From the NCBI GenBank assembly GCA_016794925.1, contig JAEUIW010000002.1, positions 186,001 to 250,000 of the forward strand: a stretch of DNA of 64,000 bases, read 5' to 3'. Each line of letters starts with the position of its first letter. Position 1 is the stretch's first letter. Both the position numbers and the translations under genes were made by a program. Positions 1 through 9,663 of the stretch are shown piece by piece. This stretch comes from Phycisphaerae bacterium. Its GTDB lineage: Bacteria; Planctomycetota; Phycisphaerae; Phycisphaerales; UBA1924. The notes under the pieces were generated by a model. That model worked only from the letters and a program-made list of their open reading frames with translations, did not search any database and was not told where the DNA came from.

Positions 1-223
1 CGACCGCCACGTTCACCCAGCCGGGGAGGGGAAACCCGATGGTGTACATCACGAACTGCTCGGCTTTCGCGGCGCCCACGGTCAGGAAGGTGAACACCAG
101 CAGGATCACGAGCACGGAGGTGAGCGTGCGGGCCGAGACCACCACGTGCGTGTGCGGGTTCCAGTGGCCGTGCGTGCGCGGGTGGTCCGCGGCGTGGGCG
201 TGGGGGTCGGCGTGCGAGCTCAT
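1..223 (-). CDS. ctaF: Cytochrome c oxidase subunit IV (prokaryotic type), 3' end outside window
   Basis: Only the first 74 codons are inside the window. The ATG is at 223-221. The visible part starts with a His-rich cytoplasmic stretch (several H residues in the first 32 positions), followed by a hydrophobic segment (SVLVILLVFTFLTVGAA, about residues 37-53). This matches the small membrane subunit IV family that stabilises bacterial aa3/caa3 oxidases. It is the last visible gene of the oxidase operon, 57 bp after ctaE. Family assignment rests on context plus the N-terminal half, so the symbol is tentative. Confidence 0.75.
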   Translation of the reverse strand, partial: MSSHADPHAHAADHPRTHGHWNPHTHVVVSARTLTSVLVILLVFTFLTVGAAKAEQFVMYTIGFPLPGWVNVAV

Positions 224-280
224 GGCTTCGTGTCCTTGCGGGTGCGGGCAGGGAAGGTGCGGGCGTCGGGCGCGGGGGGA

Positions 281-961
281 TCAGTGGATGAGGTACAGCA
301 GGGGGAAGAGAAAAATCCAGACCATGTCGACGATGTGCCAGTACAGCCCCACGCCCTCGACCGCGGTGTAGTGGTGCGGGCCGAAGTGGCCCTTGCGGGC
401 CCGGATCAGCAGCCACGTGAGCAGGCCCATGCCGATGATCACGTGGGTGGCGTGGATGGCCGTGGAGCCGAAGTAGATTCCCCACCAGAGCGGTTCGCTC
501 GGGTCGACCGCGTACGGGTAGCTGAACCACTTGCCGGGGAGCTTGCCCTCCTGCCACTTGGGGTAGTACTCGAAGACCAGCTTGATGACGACGAACGCGG
601 TGGCGCAGAGGTTGGTCACGATCAGGTGGAACTGGAGCGCCCCCTGCTTGCCCAGCTGCGCGCTCCGCACCGCCATCGCCACCGTCCAACTGGAGATGAG
701 CAGCACCACCGTGTTGAGCAGGCCCCAGAAGGTCGAGAGCTTTCCCGAGCCAGCGATGAACGCCTCGGGGTGGAGCATGCGCAGGATGGCGTAGCCGACG
801 AACATTCCCGCAAAGAGCAGGATTTCCGTCGAGAGGAACAGCCAGACGCCCATCTTGACCGACTCGAATTCGTGGTCGCGGTCGCGGAAATGGGCCGCGG
901 CGACGTACCGGTCGGCGTAGGTGCCCCCGGACGGTGCGTGATCGGCGTGCAGTGTGCTCAT
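281..961 (-). CDS. ctaE: Cytochrome c oxidase subunit III
   Basis: A 226-residue integral membrane protein of the heme-copper oxidase subunit III family, which stabilises the catalytic core and lines proton and oxygen paths. About five membrane helices are visible. Family hallmarks include the ESVKMGVWLFLSTEILLFAG segment (about 35-55), the HATHVIIGM helix and the C-terminal WHIVDMVWIFLFPLLYLI helix. The five-helix length is that of bacterial enzymes lacking the first two helices of the mitochondrial form. It lies 42 bp downstream of ctaD in the same operon. Confidence 0.95.
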   Translation of the reverse strand: MSTLHADHAPSGGTYADRYVAAAHFRDRDHEFESVKMGVWLFLSTEILLFAGMFVGYAILRMLHPEAFIAGSGKLSTFWGLLNTVVLLISSWTVAMAVRSAQLGKQGALQFHLIVTNLCATAFVVIKLVFEYYPKWQEGKLPGKWFSYPYAVDPSEPLWWGIYFGSTAIHATHVIIGMGLLTWLLIRARKGHFGPHHYTAVEGVGLYWHIVDMVWIFLFPLLYLIH

Positions 962-1003
962 GCGTGCCTCGGGTGTGCTCGGATCGGTGCGTGCGGGACG
1001 GAC

Positions 1004-2800
1004 TCAGTGGGCGCGGGCCCCGGCCGGCAGCGGCGCGGGCATGGGGAACTCCTTCGGGTCCGCCTGCTTGGGGAAGACGTCGTCGTAGTCGTACGGGCCG
1101 TGGTTCACCACCGGCTCGTGGTGGAAATTGTGCTCGATGGGCGGGCTGGCGGCGTCGGTCCACTCGAGCGTGAGGCCGCCGCAGGGGTTGGGCGGGGCCA
1201 GGCGGCCCGCCAGCAAGGAATGGATGAAGACGAACAGGTGAACCAGGAAGCCCACGAGCAGCACCCAGGACCCGATCGTGCTGATCTGGTGGTAGATGAG
1301 GAACTCGTCGGTGTAGCTGGCGTAGCGGCGCGGCATGCCGTGCGCGCCCATCATGAACTGCGGGAAGAACGTGACGTTGAACCCGATGAACACGAGCCAG
1401 AACCCGATCTTGGCGAAAAACTCGTTGTACATCCTGCCGAACATCTTCGGCCACCAGTGGTGGATGCCCCCGATGAACGCGATGATCGTGCTCCCCATCA
1501 TGACGTAATGGAAGTGGGCGACCACGAAATAGCTGTCGTGCAGGTGCAGGTCCACCGAGAGGGTGCCCAGCGGCAGGCCGGTCAGGCCGCCGATGGTGAA
1601 GAGGAACAGGAAGCCCAGCGCGTAGAGCATGGGCGTGGTGAGCCGGATCGAGCCCTTGTACAGGGTCGCGATCCAGTTGAAGACCTTGATCGCCGACGGG
1701 ATGGCGACCAGGAACGTGATGGCCGAGAAGACGACCGCCGCGACCTCGCCCTCGCTCGTGAAGAGGTGGTGGCCCCACACGATGAAGCTGATGGCCGCGA
1801 TCGCGAGCGTGCTGAAGGCCACGGCGCGGTACCCGAAGATCCGCTTGCGCGAGTAGACCGCGATGATCTCGTTGATGATGGCCATACCGGGCAGGATCAT
1901 CACGTACACCACAGGGTGGCTGTAGAACCAGAAGAAATGCTGGAAGAGCACGGGATCGCCGCCCATGGCCGGGTCGAAGATCCCGATGCGGAAGAGCCGC
2001 TCGAAGATGAGCAGCAGGAGCGTGATGCCGATGACCGGCGTCGCGAGCACCTGAATGATCGCGGCGCCATAGATGCCCCACACGAACAGCGGCATGTCGA
2101 ACCACCCCATCCCCGGGGCCCTGAGTTTGTGCACGGTCACCACGAAGTTCAATCCCGTGAAGATCGAGCTGAACCCGAGGATGAACGCGGCGAGGATCAT
2201 GGAGACGATCCGCCAGTACGCCATATTCCCTTCAACGTCCGTGGTGGTGCTGTAGGGCGTGTAGAACGTCCAGCCGGTGTCCACGCCGCCCATGATGATG
2301 GCCGCGACGGCGAATATCGAGCCCAGCACGTAGACGTACCAGCTCAGCAGGTTGAGACGCGGGAAGGCCACGTCCTTGGCCCCGAGCATGAGCGGGAGCA
2401 GGAAATTGCCCAGCGACGCGGGCACGCTCGGGACGATGACCATGAAGACCATGATCGCCCCGTGCAGCGTGAACATGCGGTTGTAGTTCTCGTTGCCCTT
2501 CTGCAGCGACTGCCCGAACGCGAGCAGCTGGCCGGTGACCACGTTCTTGCCCGCGACCGTCACCTCGCGGGTGGGCTCCATCAGCTCGAGGCGCACGGCG
2601 ATCGCCGCCATGCCGCCCAGGAAGAACATGAAGAGGATCGCGACGAGGTACATCACGCCGATCTTCTTGTGGTCGATCGTGCTCGCCCAGTCCCAGATGG
2701 TGGTCCAGATCCCCCCCTTGGGATGGAGATAGCTCACGTCGTGGTCATGGTGCCCGCCGTGATCGCCGTGACCCGCGTGCGGACTTGTGATGGTTGTCAT
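1004..2800 (-). CDS. ctaD: Cytochrome c oxidase subunit I (aa3-type catalytic subunit)
   Basis: A 598-residue catalytic subunit carrying heme a and the heme a3-CuB site where oxygen is reduced. Hallmarks are the CuB/YH motif region [15 protein letters not shown], the [10 protein letters not shown] pair of CuB histidines, and the [16 protein letters not shown] segment that binds both hemes. About twelve helices are present. The N-terminus is His-rich before the first helix, and the C-terminal tail ends in a Pro-rich segment. The start is an ATG at 2800. It follows ctaC by 90 bp and is part of the alternative complex III/oxidase operon, so it probably receives electrons from the ActA/ActE hemes or the CtaC heme. 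Confidence 0.98.
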   Translation of the reverse strand: MTTITSPHAGHGDHGGHHDHDVSYLHPKGGIWTTIWDWASTIDHKKIGVMYLVAILFMFFLGGMAAIAVRLELMEPTREVTVAGKNVVTGQLLAFGQSLQKGNENYNRMFTLHGAIMVFMVIVPSVPASLGNFLLPLMLGAKDVAFPRLNLLSWYVYVLGSIFAVAAIIMGGVDTGWTFYTPYSTTTDVEGNMAYWRIVSMILAAFILGFSSIFTGLNFVVTVHKLRAPGMGWFDMPLFVWGIYGAAIIQVLATPVIGITLLLLIFERLFRIGIFDPAMGGDPVLFQHFFWFYSHPVVYVMILPGMAIINEIIAVYSRKRIFGYRAVAFSTLAIAAISFIVWGHHLFTSEGEVAAVVFSAITFLVAIPSAIKVFNWIATLYKGSIRLTTPMLYALGFLFLFTIGGLTGLPLGTLSVDLHLHDSYFVVAHFHYVMMGSTIIAFIGGIHHWWPKMFGRMYNEFFAKIGFWLVFIGFNVTFFPQFMMGAHGMPRRYASYTDEFLIYHQISTIGSWVLLVGFLVHLFVFIHSLLAGRLAPPNPCGGLTLEWTDAASPPIEHNFHHEPVVNHGPYDYDDVFPKQADPKEFPMPAPLPAGARAH

Positions 2801-2890
2801 GCGCCCTTGCCTCCCGCGGCCCCTTGCCGCTCGTCCGACCCGACTCTCACCCCCGCTCGCGACGTGCCCATTCGCCCGCTCGACGACACC

Positions 2891-4009
2891 TCACGGGTTT
2901 TTCTTCTGCTCGTCCTTCTTCTCCCCCGCCCCGGCCGCGCCCGCCGCGGGCTGCGGAGCGGGGGCCGCCGCGGGCGCGTGCTTCGAGATCGACTTCATGT
3001 ACGCGATGATGCCCTCGAGTTCCTTGTCGTTGATCTGGCCCTGGAAGGTGGGCATCTGATTCTGGTAGCCCTTCACGATCTTTTTGGCGGGCTCGTAGAT
3101 GGACTCCCTGATGTAGTTCTCGTCCGCGACCACCCTGGCGCCGTCGCTGAGCTCCTGCTCCTCGCCGAACACGTCTTTCCACGAGGGCCCGGTGTTCTTG
3201 CCGCCGTCCACGGTGTGGCAGGTGGCGCACTTCTGCTTCCAGATCGCCTGCCCGCGCTCGACGGGAGGGAGCTTGCTGATGAAGTCGGCCCACTCGCGGA
3301 GTTTCTGCTCGTACTCGGCGGGGGGGAGCACGCGGATGAGCGCGGCCATCTCGGAGTGGTAGTCGCCGCAATACTCGGCGCAGAAGACCTCGTGCTCCTC
3401 GCCCTCGCGCATGGCCTCGAAGTTGAGGCTGGTGAACCGATTGGGGATCACGTCCATCTTCATGCGGAAGTCCGGGATCCAGAACGCGTGGATCACGTCC
3501 GCGCTGGTCATGCGCAGGCGGATGGGCCTGCCCGCGGGGACGACGAAAACGGGCACGTCAACCACGCCGCGGTGCTCGGGTGAGGCGGAGAGCCGCACGG
3601 ACTCCTGGCTCTGGGCGCCGTTGACGTAGGTCGCGGACCAGTTCCATTTCTGGCCGCGCATCACGATCTCCTCCGCGTCGGAGGGAGCCAGCTGGACCTT
3701 CATGTACCCGCGGAAGCCCCAGAAGAAGATGATGACCAGGATGATCATGGGGGCCACCGACCACGTCACCTCGAGCGCCGTGTTGTGCGCCGGGCTGCGT
3801 TCGGGAGCGAGACCGGGCCGGGCACGGTACCGGGCCACGAAGTAGAACATCACGCCCATCAGCACGGCGAAGCTGATGATGCTCACCCAGACGATGAACA
3901 TGTACGCGGACTCGACGTCCGCGGCGTAGGTCGAGTTCCCGGGCTTGCCGATCCAGAATCGCTGGTGCGCATCGCTGAAGCTGCCGGCCGTGAGCAGAAG
4001 ACTGTTCAT
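2891..4009 (-). CDS. ctaC: Cytochrome c oxidase subunit II with fused cytochrome c domain (caa3 type)
   Basis: A 372-residue protein: two N-terminal membrane helices, a periplasmic cupredoxin domain with the binuclear CuA site (EVFCAEYCGDYHSEM, about residues 205-220), and a C-terminal cytochrome c domain. The heme is bound at KCATCH with a probable Met ligand in NQMPTFQG. This is the caa3 layout, in which the electron donor is covalently part of the oxidase. The C-terminal tail is Ala/Pro/Lys-rich and disordered. The ATG at 4009 overlaps the sco stop codon by four bases (ATGA), so translation is probably coupled. Confidence 0.97.
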   Translation of the reverse strand: MNSLLLTAGSFSDAHQRFWIGKPGNSTYAADVESAYMFIVWVSIISFAVLMGVMFYFVARYRARPGLAPERSPAHNTALEVTWSVAPMIILVIIFFWGFRGYMKVQLAPSDAEEIVMRGQKWNWSATYVNGAQSQESVRLSASPEHRGVVDVPVFVVPAGRPIRLRMTSADVIHAFWIPDFRMKMDVIPNRFTSLNFEAMREGEEHEVFCAEYCGDYHSEMAALIRVLPPAEYEQKLREWADFISKLPPVERGQAIWKQKCATCHTVDGGKNTGPSWKDVFGEEQELSDGARVVADENYIRESIYEPAKKIVKGYQNQMPTFQGQINDKELEGIIAYMKSISKHAPAAAPAPQPAAGAAGAGEKKDEQKKNP

Positions 4010-4926
4010 GCGTCACATCCCTTGATGCTCAATCCCACCGCCCCGGTCCCGCGGAGCACGCCGAGTTGCGTTCCGTTCCGCACACGAACCGGCGGACGCG
4101 CGCGTGCGGCGCGGCGCCGCGGCTCGACCACGAGCAGCATCCACGCCAACAGGCCGCCGATCGCCAACGCCGATGCCGCGCCCCCGACTTGCATCACGCG
4201 CATCGCCTGCAGCACGTACACACCCTTGGAAGGGTCGTAGTGGTAACAGAAGAGGTACAGGCGATCGAGCGTGGTCCCGATTTTCCCTTCGGAAGCCTCG
4301 AGCAAAGCCATCCGGAGCGTTCGGGTGGGGTATTCAACACCGTAAAGGTAGCGCGATACACGGCCGTCCGGTGTGAGGACAAAAATTACTGTGTTATGAG
4401 AAAACTCGCCTGAATCAGGGAGATAGCGGTACTTGAACCCAACTGATTCGGCGAGCGCCTTGGTGTTCTCGACAGTGCCGGTCGCGAAACGCCACCCAGC
4501 GCGGATCGTCTCGTTCTCGTCGCGGTTGTACGCAGCGAGCGCGACGGACTTGGCCTTGGTCGCGGCGAGCGAAGTCTCATTCGGATCGAAGCTCACGAAC
4601 AGCACGTTGAATGCCTCGCCGACAGTCCAGTCGAGGTCGTTGAGCGATTGCTTGAGCCGATCGGTGACCATGGTGCAGAGCATGGGGCAGCGGTAGTAGA
4701 CCAGCGCGAGGATGACGGGCCGACCCTGGTTGAACACGTCGCCGACCTTGATGGTCGCGCCGCTGGAGTCGACCAGCGGCAGGTCCAGCGGAATGCGCTG
4801 GCCGGGCTTCTCGACCGTCTCCAGGCCCTTGATGTCGGGCGGCAGGTCCTTGCGGATGACCTGCGCGCGCACGGGCGACGCGGCGAGCAGCGCGACGGCG
4901 ATGGCGAGCACCAGGTTGGTTGTCAT
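4006..4926 (-). CDS. sco: SCO1/SenC-type copper chaperone for CuA assembly
   Basis: A 306-residue thioredoxin-fold protein with an N-terminal signal peptide (MTTNLVLAIAVALLAASPVRA). It has the copper-binding CxxxC motif (CPMLC) and a distal His in a GEFSHNTVIFV segment, the three ligands used by Sco proteins to load CuA of subunit II. The start was set at the ATG at 4926 because it gives the signal peptide directly; an open frame continues upstream but reads through the neighbouring gene. A C-terminal hydrophobic helix (about 255-275) followed by an Arg-rich tail suggests membrane anchoring. Overlap with ctaC fits its role. Confidence 0.93.
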   Translation of the reverse strand: MTTNLVLAIAVALLAASPVRAQVIRKDLPPDIKGLETVEKPGQRIPLDLPLVDSSGATIKVGDVFNQGRPVILALVYYRCPMLCTMVTDRLKQSLNDLDWTVGEAFNVLFVSFDPNETSLAATKAKSVALAAYNRDENETIRAGWRFATGTVENTKALAESVGFKYRYLPDSGEFSHNTVIFVLTPDGRVSRYLYGVEYPTRTLRMALLEASEGKIGTTLDRLYLFCYHYDPSKGVYVLQAMRVMQVGGAASALAIGGLLAWMLLVVEPRRRAARARPPVRVRNGTQLGVLRGTGAVGLSIKGCDA

Positions 4927-4961
4927 CCGGGCCGTGTGAAACTCCTTCCGGGGCCGTTCGT

Positions 4962-5360
4962 TCAGCGCTTGATGCTCTTGTACTGCTCGACCACGCGGGG
5001 CACGGCCTTGTCGATGGGGATCTTGACGAGGCCCTTCTCGGCGTCGGCCCACGAGAACTGCGGCGCGTTGAGATTGGCCAGGGCCGTCTCCTTTGCGGCG
5101 ACGGCGTCCTTCTCGACCTTGACCTGGAGCTGCCGCTCCTTGAGGAGCTGGACGGTGTACGCGGCGTAGTACTGCCGGACGACAACGACCGTGGCGACAA
5201 TGGAAAGGAAAATCAGGAAGCCGATCCCGCCGACGACCACCACATTGACGCGCTCCGCGTGCGCGTGCTGGGGCTTCTCTTCGTCGGCGCCGTGGCGGTG
5301 CCACGAGTCGAGCTCGGCCTCGATGGGCTTGTCGGGATCGATTTCGGGTCCGTGGGACAT
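4962..5360 (-). CDS. Small membrane protein of the act/cta operon
   Basis: A 132-residue protein with an acidic/His-rich N-terminus, one membrane helix (VNVVVVGGIGFLIFLSIVAT, about 40-60) and a following Lys/Glu/Ala-rich segment likely to form a coiled coil. I do not recognise a named family. Its position between actF (13 bp) and sco suggests an accessory subunit or assembly factor of the complex III/oxidase assembly; that is inference from context only. Confidence 0.75.
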   Translation of the reverse strand: MSHGPEIDPDKPIEAELDSWHRHGADEEKPQHAHAERVNVVVVGGIGFLIFLSIVATVVVVRQYYAAYTVQLLKERQLQVKVEKDAVAAKETALANLNAPQFSWADAEKGLVKIPIDKAVPRVVEQYKSIKR

Positions 5361-5373
5361 GGCGTGATCCTTC

Positions 5374-6663
5374 TCAGACGTAGTTCTTGTGCGCCATCGC
5401 CTCGTGGAGGCGCGGGTCCTTCAACGGGACGAGCGGGTTGGACGCGACGCGGCGGGCGAAGAAGCCCAGCAGCACGAGGACGGGACCGAGCCAGCCGAGC
5501 ACGTCGAGCCAGACGTGCTCCAGGCCCGACGAGTCGGGGTACGCCATCGGGCGGATGACGTAGAACAGGTCGGCCGAGCACATCAGGAACTGCCAGACGG
5601 CCACCAGAGCGAGCAGCGTGGGGCTGCGCTTGACGGCGCGGAAGAGCAGGATGAGGAACGGTCCGATGAAGTGGCCCACGATCATCAACGCGCCCAGGAC
5701 CTGCCAGCCGCCTTGCATGCGGTGCTGGTACCAGGCGGTCTCCTCGGGGATGTTCGCGTACCAGATCAGGAAATACTGACTGAAGGCGACGTAGGCCCAG
5801 AACACCGTAAAACTGAAGAGCAGCTTGCCCAGGTCGTGGAAGTGATCCTCGGTCACCAGGCCCTGCAGCCGGCCGGCCCGACGCAGCAACGCCAGCGTCA
5901 CGATGATCAGCGCCAGGGCCAGCAGCGTGTTGCCCGCGAAGTAGTACACGCCGAACATGGTGCTGAACCACTTGTAATCGAGCCCCTTGAACCAGTCGAA
6001 GCCCGCGAAGGTCAGCGAGAGCGCGAAGAGCGGCAGACCCCAGCAACTCATGGCCCGCAAGCGGCTGGTGATGCGGCGGTCGCCCGATTCGTCCTGCGCA
6101 CGGCTCAGGCCCACCATCCGCCAGGAGAGGAAGAGCCAGATCGCGAAGAAGATCGCGGCGCGGAGGATCCAGAAGTTGATGTTGAGGTACGGCGCCTTGT
6201 GCTCGGCGAGCGGCTCGCCGGCGACCGCCGCGGCGTCCATCCACTTGAACATCTTCCCCGGCGCGAGCAGGGCGGCGGCCAGCACCGGAAGGAACAGCGC
6301 GAGCACCACGGGCAGCATCGCCGCGGCGTTCTCGAACTGCCTCCGCAGGGTGGTGCTCCAGCCCGCGGCGAAGGCGTTGAGGATCATCACCACGCCCAGC
6401 GAGCCGAGCGACATCCCGAGCGCGACGGCGAACCCGACGTGATAGGAGAACAGCGCGTACTTCAGGCCGCTCTCGCTCCCGCTCAGCTTGACCATGCCCA
6501 GCGCGACCGCCGCGACCACCGCGATGCACGCCACGCCTAGGCCGATGAGCCCGGTTGACAACCCGGCTGCGCCCGGGAACGAGGCGTCCGCGGGCTTGAT
6601 CTTCGTCCAGGCCGGATTGGGCGCGAACGGGTCGTACCGATTGGAGGCGACGGCCTGGCTCAT
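5374..6663 (-). CDS. actF: Alternative complex III subunit ActF (NrfD-like quinol oxidoreductase subunit)
   Basis: A 429-residue polytopic membrane protein with about ten helices, resembling ActC and the NrfD/PsrC family. In alternative complex III it is the second large membrane subunit, involved in quinol binding or proton movement. The ATG at 6663 (MSQAVASNRYDPFAPNP) overlaps the actE stop by four bases (ATGA). A longer open frame exists upstream but has no membrane-protein character. Assignment rests on topology and its place after actE. Confidence 0.9.
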   Translation of the reverse strand: MSQAVASNRYDPFAPNPAWTKIKPADASFPGAAGLSTGLIGLGVACIAVVAAVALGMVKLSGSESGLKYALFSYHVGFAVALGMSLGSLGVVMILNAFAAGWSTTLRRQFENAAAMLPVVLALFLPVLAAALLAPGKMFKWMDAAAVAGEPLAEHKAPYLNINFWILRAAIFFAIWLFLSWRMVGLSRAQDESGDRRITSRLRAMSCWGLPLFALSLTFAGFDWFKGLDYKWFSTMFGVYYFAGNTLLALALIIVTLALLRRAGRLQGLVTEDHFHDLGKLLFSFTVFWAYVAFSQYFLIWYANIPEETAWYQHRMQGGWQVLGALMIVGHFIGPFLILLFRAVKRSPTLLALVAVWQFLMCSADLFYVIRPMAYPDSSGLEHVWLDVLGWLGPVLVLLGFFARRVASNPLVPLKDPRLHEAMAHKNYV

Positions 6664-7526
6664 TGGCGCTTCTCCGTGCTCGCGTTGTCCTTGGGTGCGT
6701 TGGGGACGGCGGGCGTCGCCGGCTTGGCGGGAGCGGCCGGGGGCGCGGTGACGCGCTTCTGCTCCAGCGCCGCGCGCTCGGACTCGGGCACATCCTGAAT
6801 GGTGCCCAAGCGGGACGCCTGCAGCGCCCGGACGTACGACACGATCGCCCACGAGTCATCGACGTCGAGGGCGTGCGCGTAGCCGGGCATCTTCTGTGCG
6901 CCGGTGGCGTCCACCACGCCGTAGCGGGTCACGTTGAACACGTACCCGTCCTTGCCCGTGCGTTCCTTCTTGTCCGCGTACTTGGGGTCGTAGAACGTCG
7001 GGAGCGGATAGGACCACATCGCGCCGACACGGCCCTTGCCGTCGCCCTCGTAGCCGTGACAGGCCGAACAGTAGATGTTGAACCGGTCCTGCCCGCGCCG
7101 GATCATGGCCTCGGTGACTTCCATCGGGATGGTGTCCAGGAACTCGCCCTTGGCGTCCTTGCCCTGGTAATGGGCCTTGTCCTCCCGCAGGAAATCGGCT
7201 CGGCGCGGGTCCGCGGCGTCGGGGGCGCGTCCGAAGGCAACCGTGCCCGCCACCGGCTGTCGCATCGACCGGCCGTCGGCGTAGAACTCGGATTTCGATT
7301 GCGCCTTCCAGCGCGGCTGATCGTCGAGGTCGGGCAGGAACTGGTGCGGCGGGGCATCGGAGCGCTCGCCGCGGCATCCGCCCGCCGCGCTGAGTCCGAC
7401 CATGCCCAGCGCGCACAGCAGCACCGAGGCGTGGGCGCGCCGAGCGATCGCGCGCGCGATGTGGTTTGCCGGCAACTGGGTGCTCATGGTGATCCTGACG
7501 TGCGCCTGGTCCGGGGGTGTGCTCAC
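6660..7526 (-). CDS. actE: Alternative complex III cytochrome c subunit ActE
   Basis: A 288-residue (GTG start at 7526) or 275-residue (ATG further in, MSTQLPANHI) secreted mono-heme cytochrome c. The heme motif is CSACH, followed by GYEGDGKGRVGAMWSYPLPT; a Met ligand probably lies in KMPGYAHAL. The hydrophobic N-terminus ends in LSAAGGC, which may be a weak lipobox, and ActE proteins are commonly lipid-anchored. The C-terminus is an Ala/Pro linker. It lies 4 bp after actD and overlaps actF. Confidence 0.93.
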   Translation of the reverse strand: MSTPPDQAHVRITMSTQLPANHIARAIARRAHASVLLCALGMVGLSAAGGCRGERSDAPPHQFLPDLDDQPRWKAQSKSEFYADGRSMRQPVAGTVAFGRAPDAADPRRADFLREDKAHYQGKDAKGEFLDTIPMEVTEAMIRRGQDRFNIYCSACHGYEGDGKGRVGAMWSYPLPTFYDPKYADKKERTGKDGYVFNVTRYGVVDATGAQKMPGYAHALDVDDSWAIVSYVRALQASRLGTIQDVPESERAALEQKRVTAPPAAPAKPATPAVPNAPKDNASTEKRQ

Positions 7527-7530
7527 GGGT

Positions 7531-8115
7531 TCACTCCTCGACCAGTTCGATGTGCTTGCCCCCCGCGGCGGCGAGCAGGTCGCGGGTCTTCTGCGGGTCG
7601 AACTTGGGATCGGCGGCCTCGATGGCGATGACGAAGCGGTCGTCGCTCACCTTCAGGAAACGCTCTTTCTTCATCAGCGGGTGATGCCACATGGGCAGCT
7701 TGTTGAACGCGAGCATGCCGAGCAGCGCGGTGAAGGCCGTGAACAGCACGCCGATCTCAAAGAGCACCGGCACCCACGGCTGCCACGCGTCGTACGGCTT
7801 GCCCTGCACCACGATGCGGTAGTCGACGCTCGTCACCCACCACTGCAGCAGCATGCCCAGCCCGGCGCCCGAAAGCCCGATGGCCGCCACGACCAGCGGG
7901 AGCTTCGTGGGCGGGTTGCCCATGGCGTCGTCCATGCCGTGGACGGGGAAGGGCGAGTAGACGTCCCAGTCGGCGTACCCGGCGTCGCGGACTTTTTCGG
8001 CGGCGTGGGTGAGGTCGGCGGGCGTGTCGAACTCGGCCATCATGCCGTACAACGCCGCGCCACCCTCGGTGGCGTAGACGTTGCCGTTCATGGCGTTGGC
8101 GTGCGGGGTGGACAT
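7531..8115 (-). CDS. actD: Alternative complex III subunit ActD (DUF3341)
   Basis: A 194-residue protein of the DUF3341 family. A soluble N-terminal part (starting around YGMMAEFDTPADLTHAAEKV) is followed by two membrane helices (about residues 80-100 and 120-140) and a soluble C-terminus (FDPQKTRDLLAAAGGKHIEL). ActD is a structural subunit bridging the membrane and periplasmic parts of alternative complex III. It lies 27 bp after actC. Confidence 0.92.
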   Translation of the reverse strand: MSTPHANAMNGNVYATEGGAALYGMMAEFDTPADLTHAAEKVRDAGYADWDVYSPFPVHGMDDAMGNPPTKLPLVVAAIGLSGAGLGMLLQWWVTSVDYRIVVQGKPYDAWQPWVPVLFEIGVLFTAFTALLGMLAFNKLPMWHHPLMKKERFLKVSDDRFVIAIEAADPKFDPQKTRDLLAAAGGKHIELVEE

Positions 8116-8142
8116 GGTTCGGATCCTGCGTGCGAGTTCGGT

Positions 8143-9659
<1,517 letters not shown>

Positions 9660-9663
<4 letters not shown>
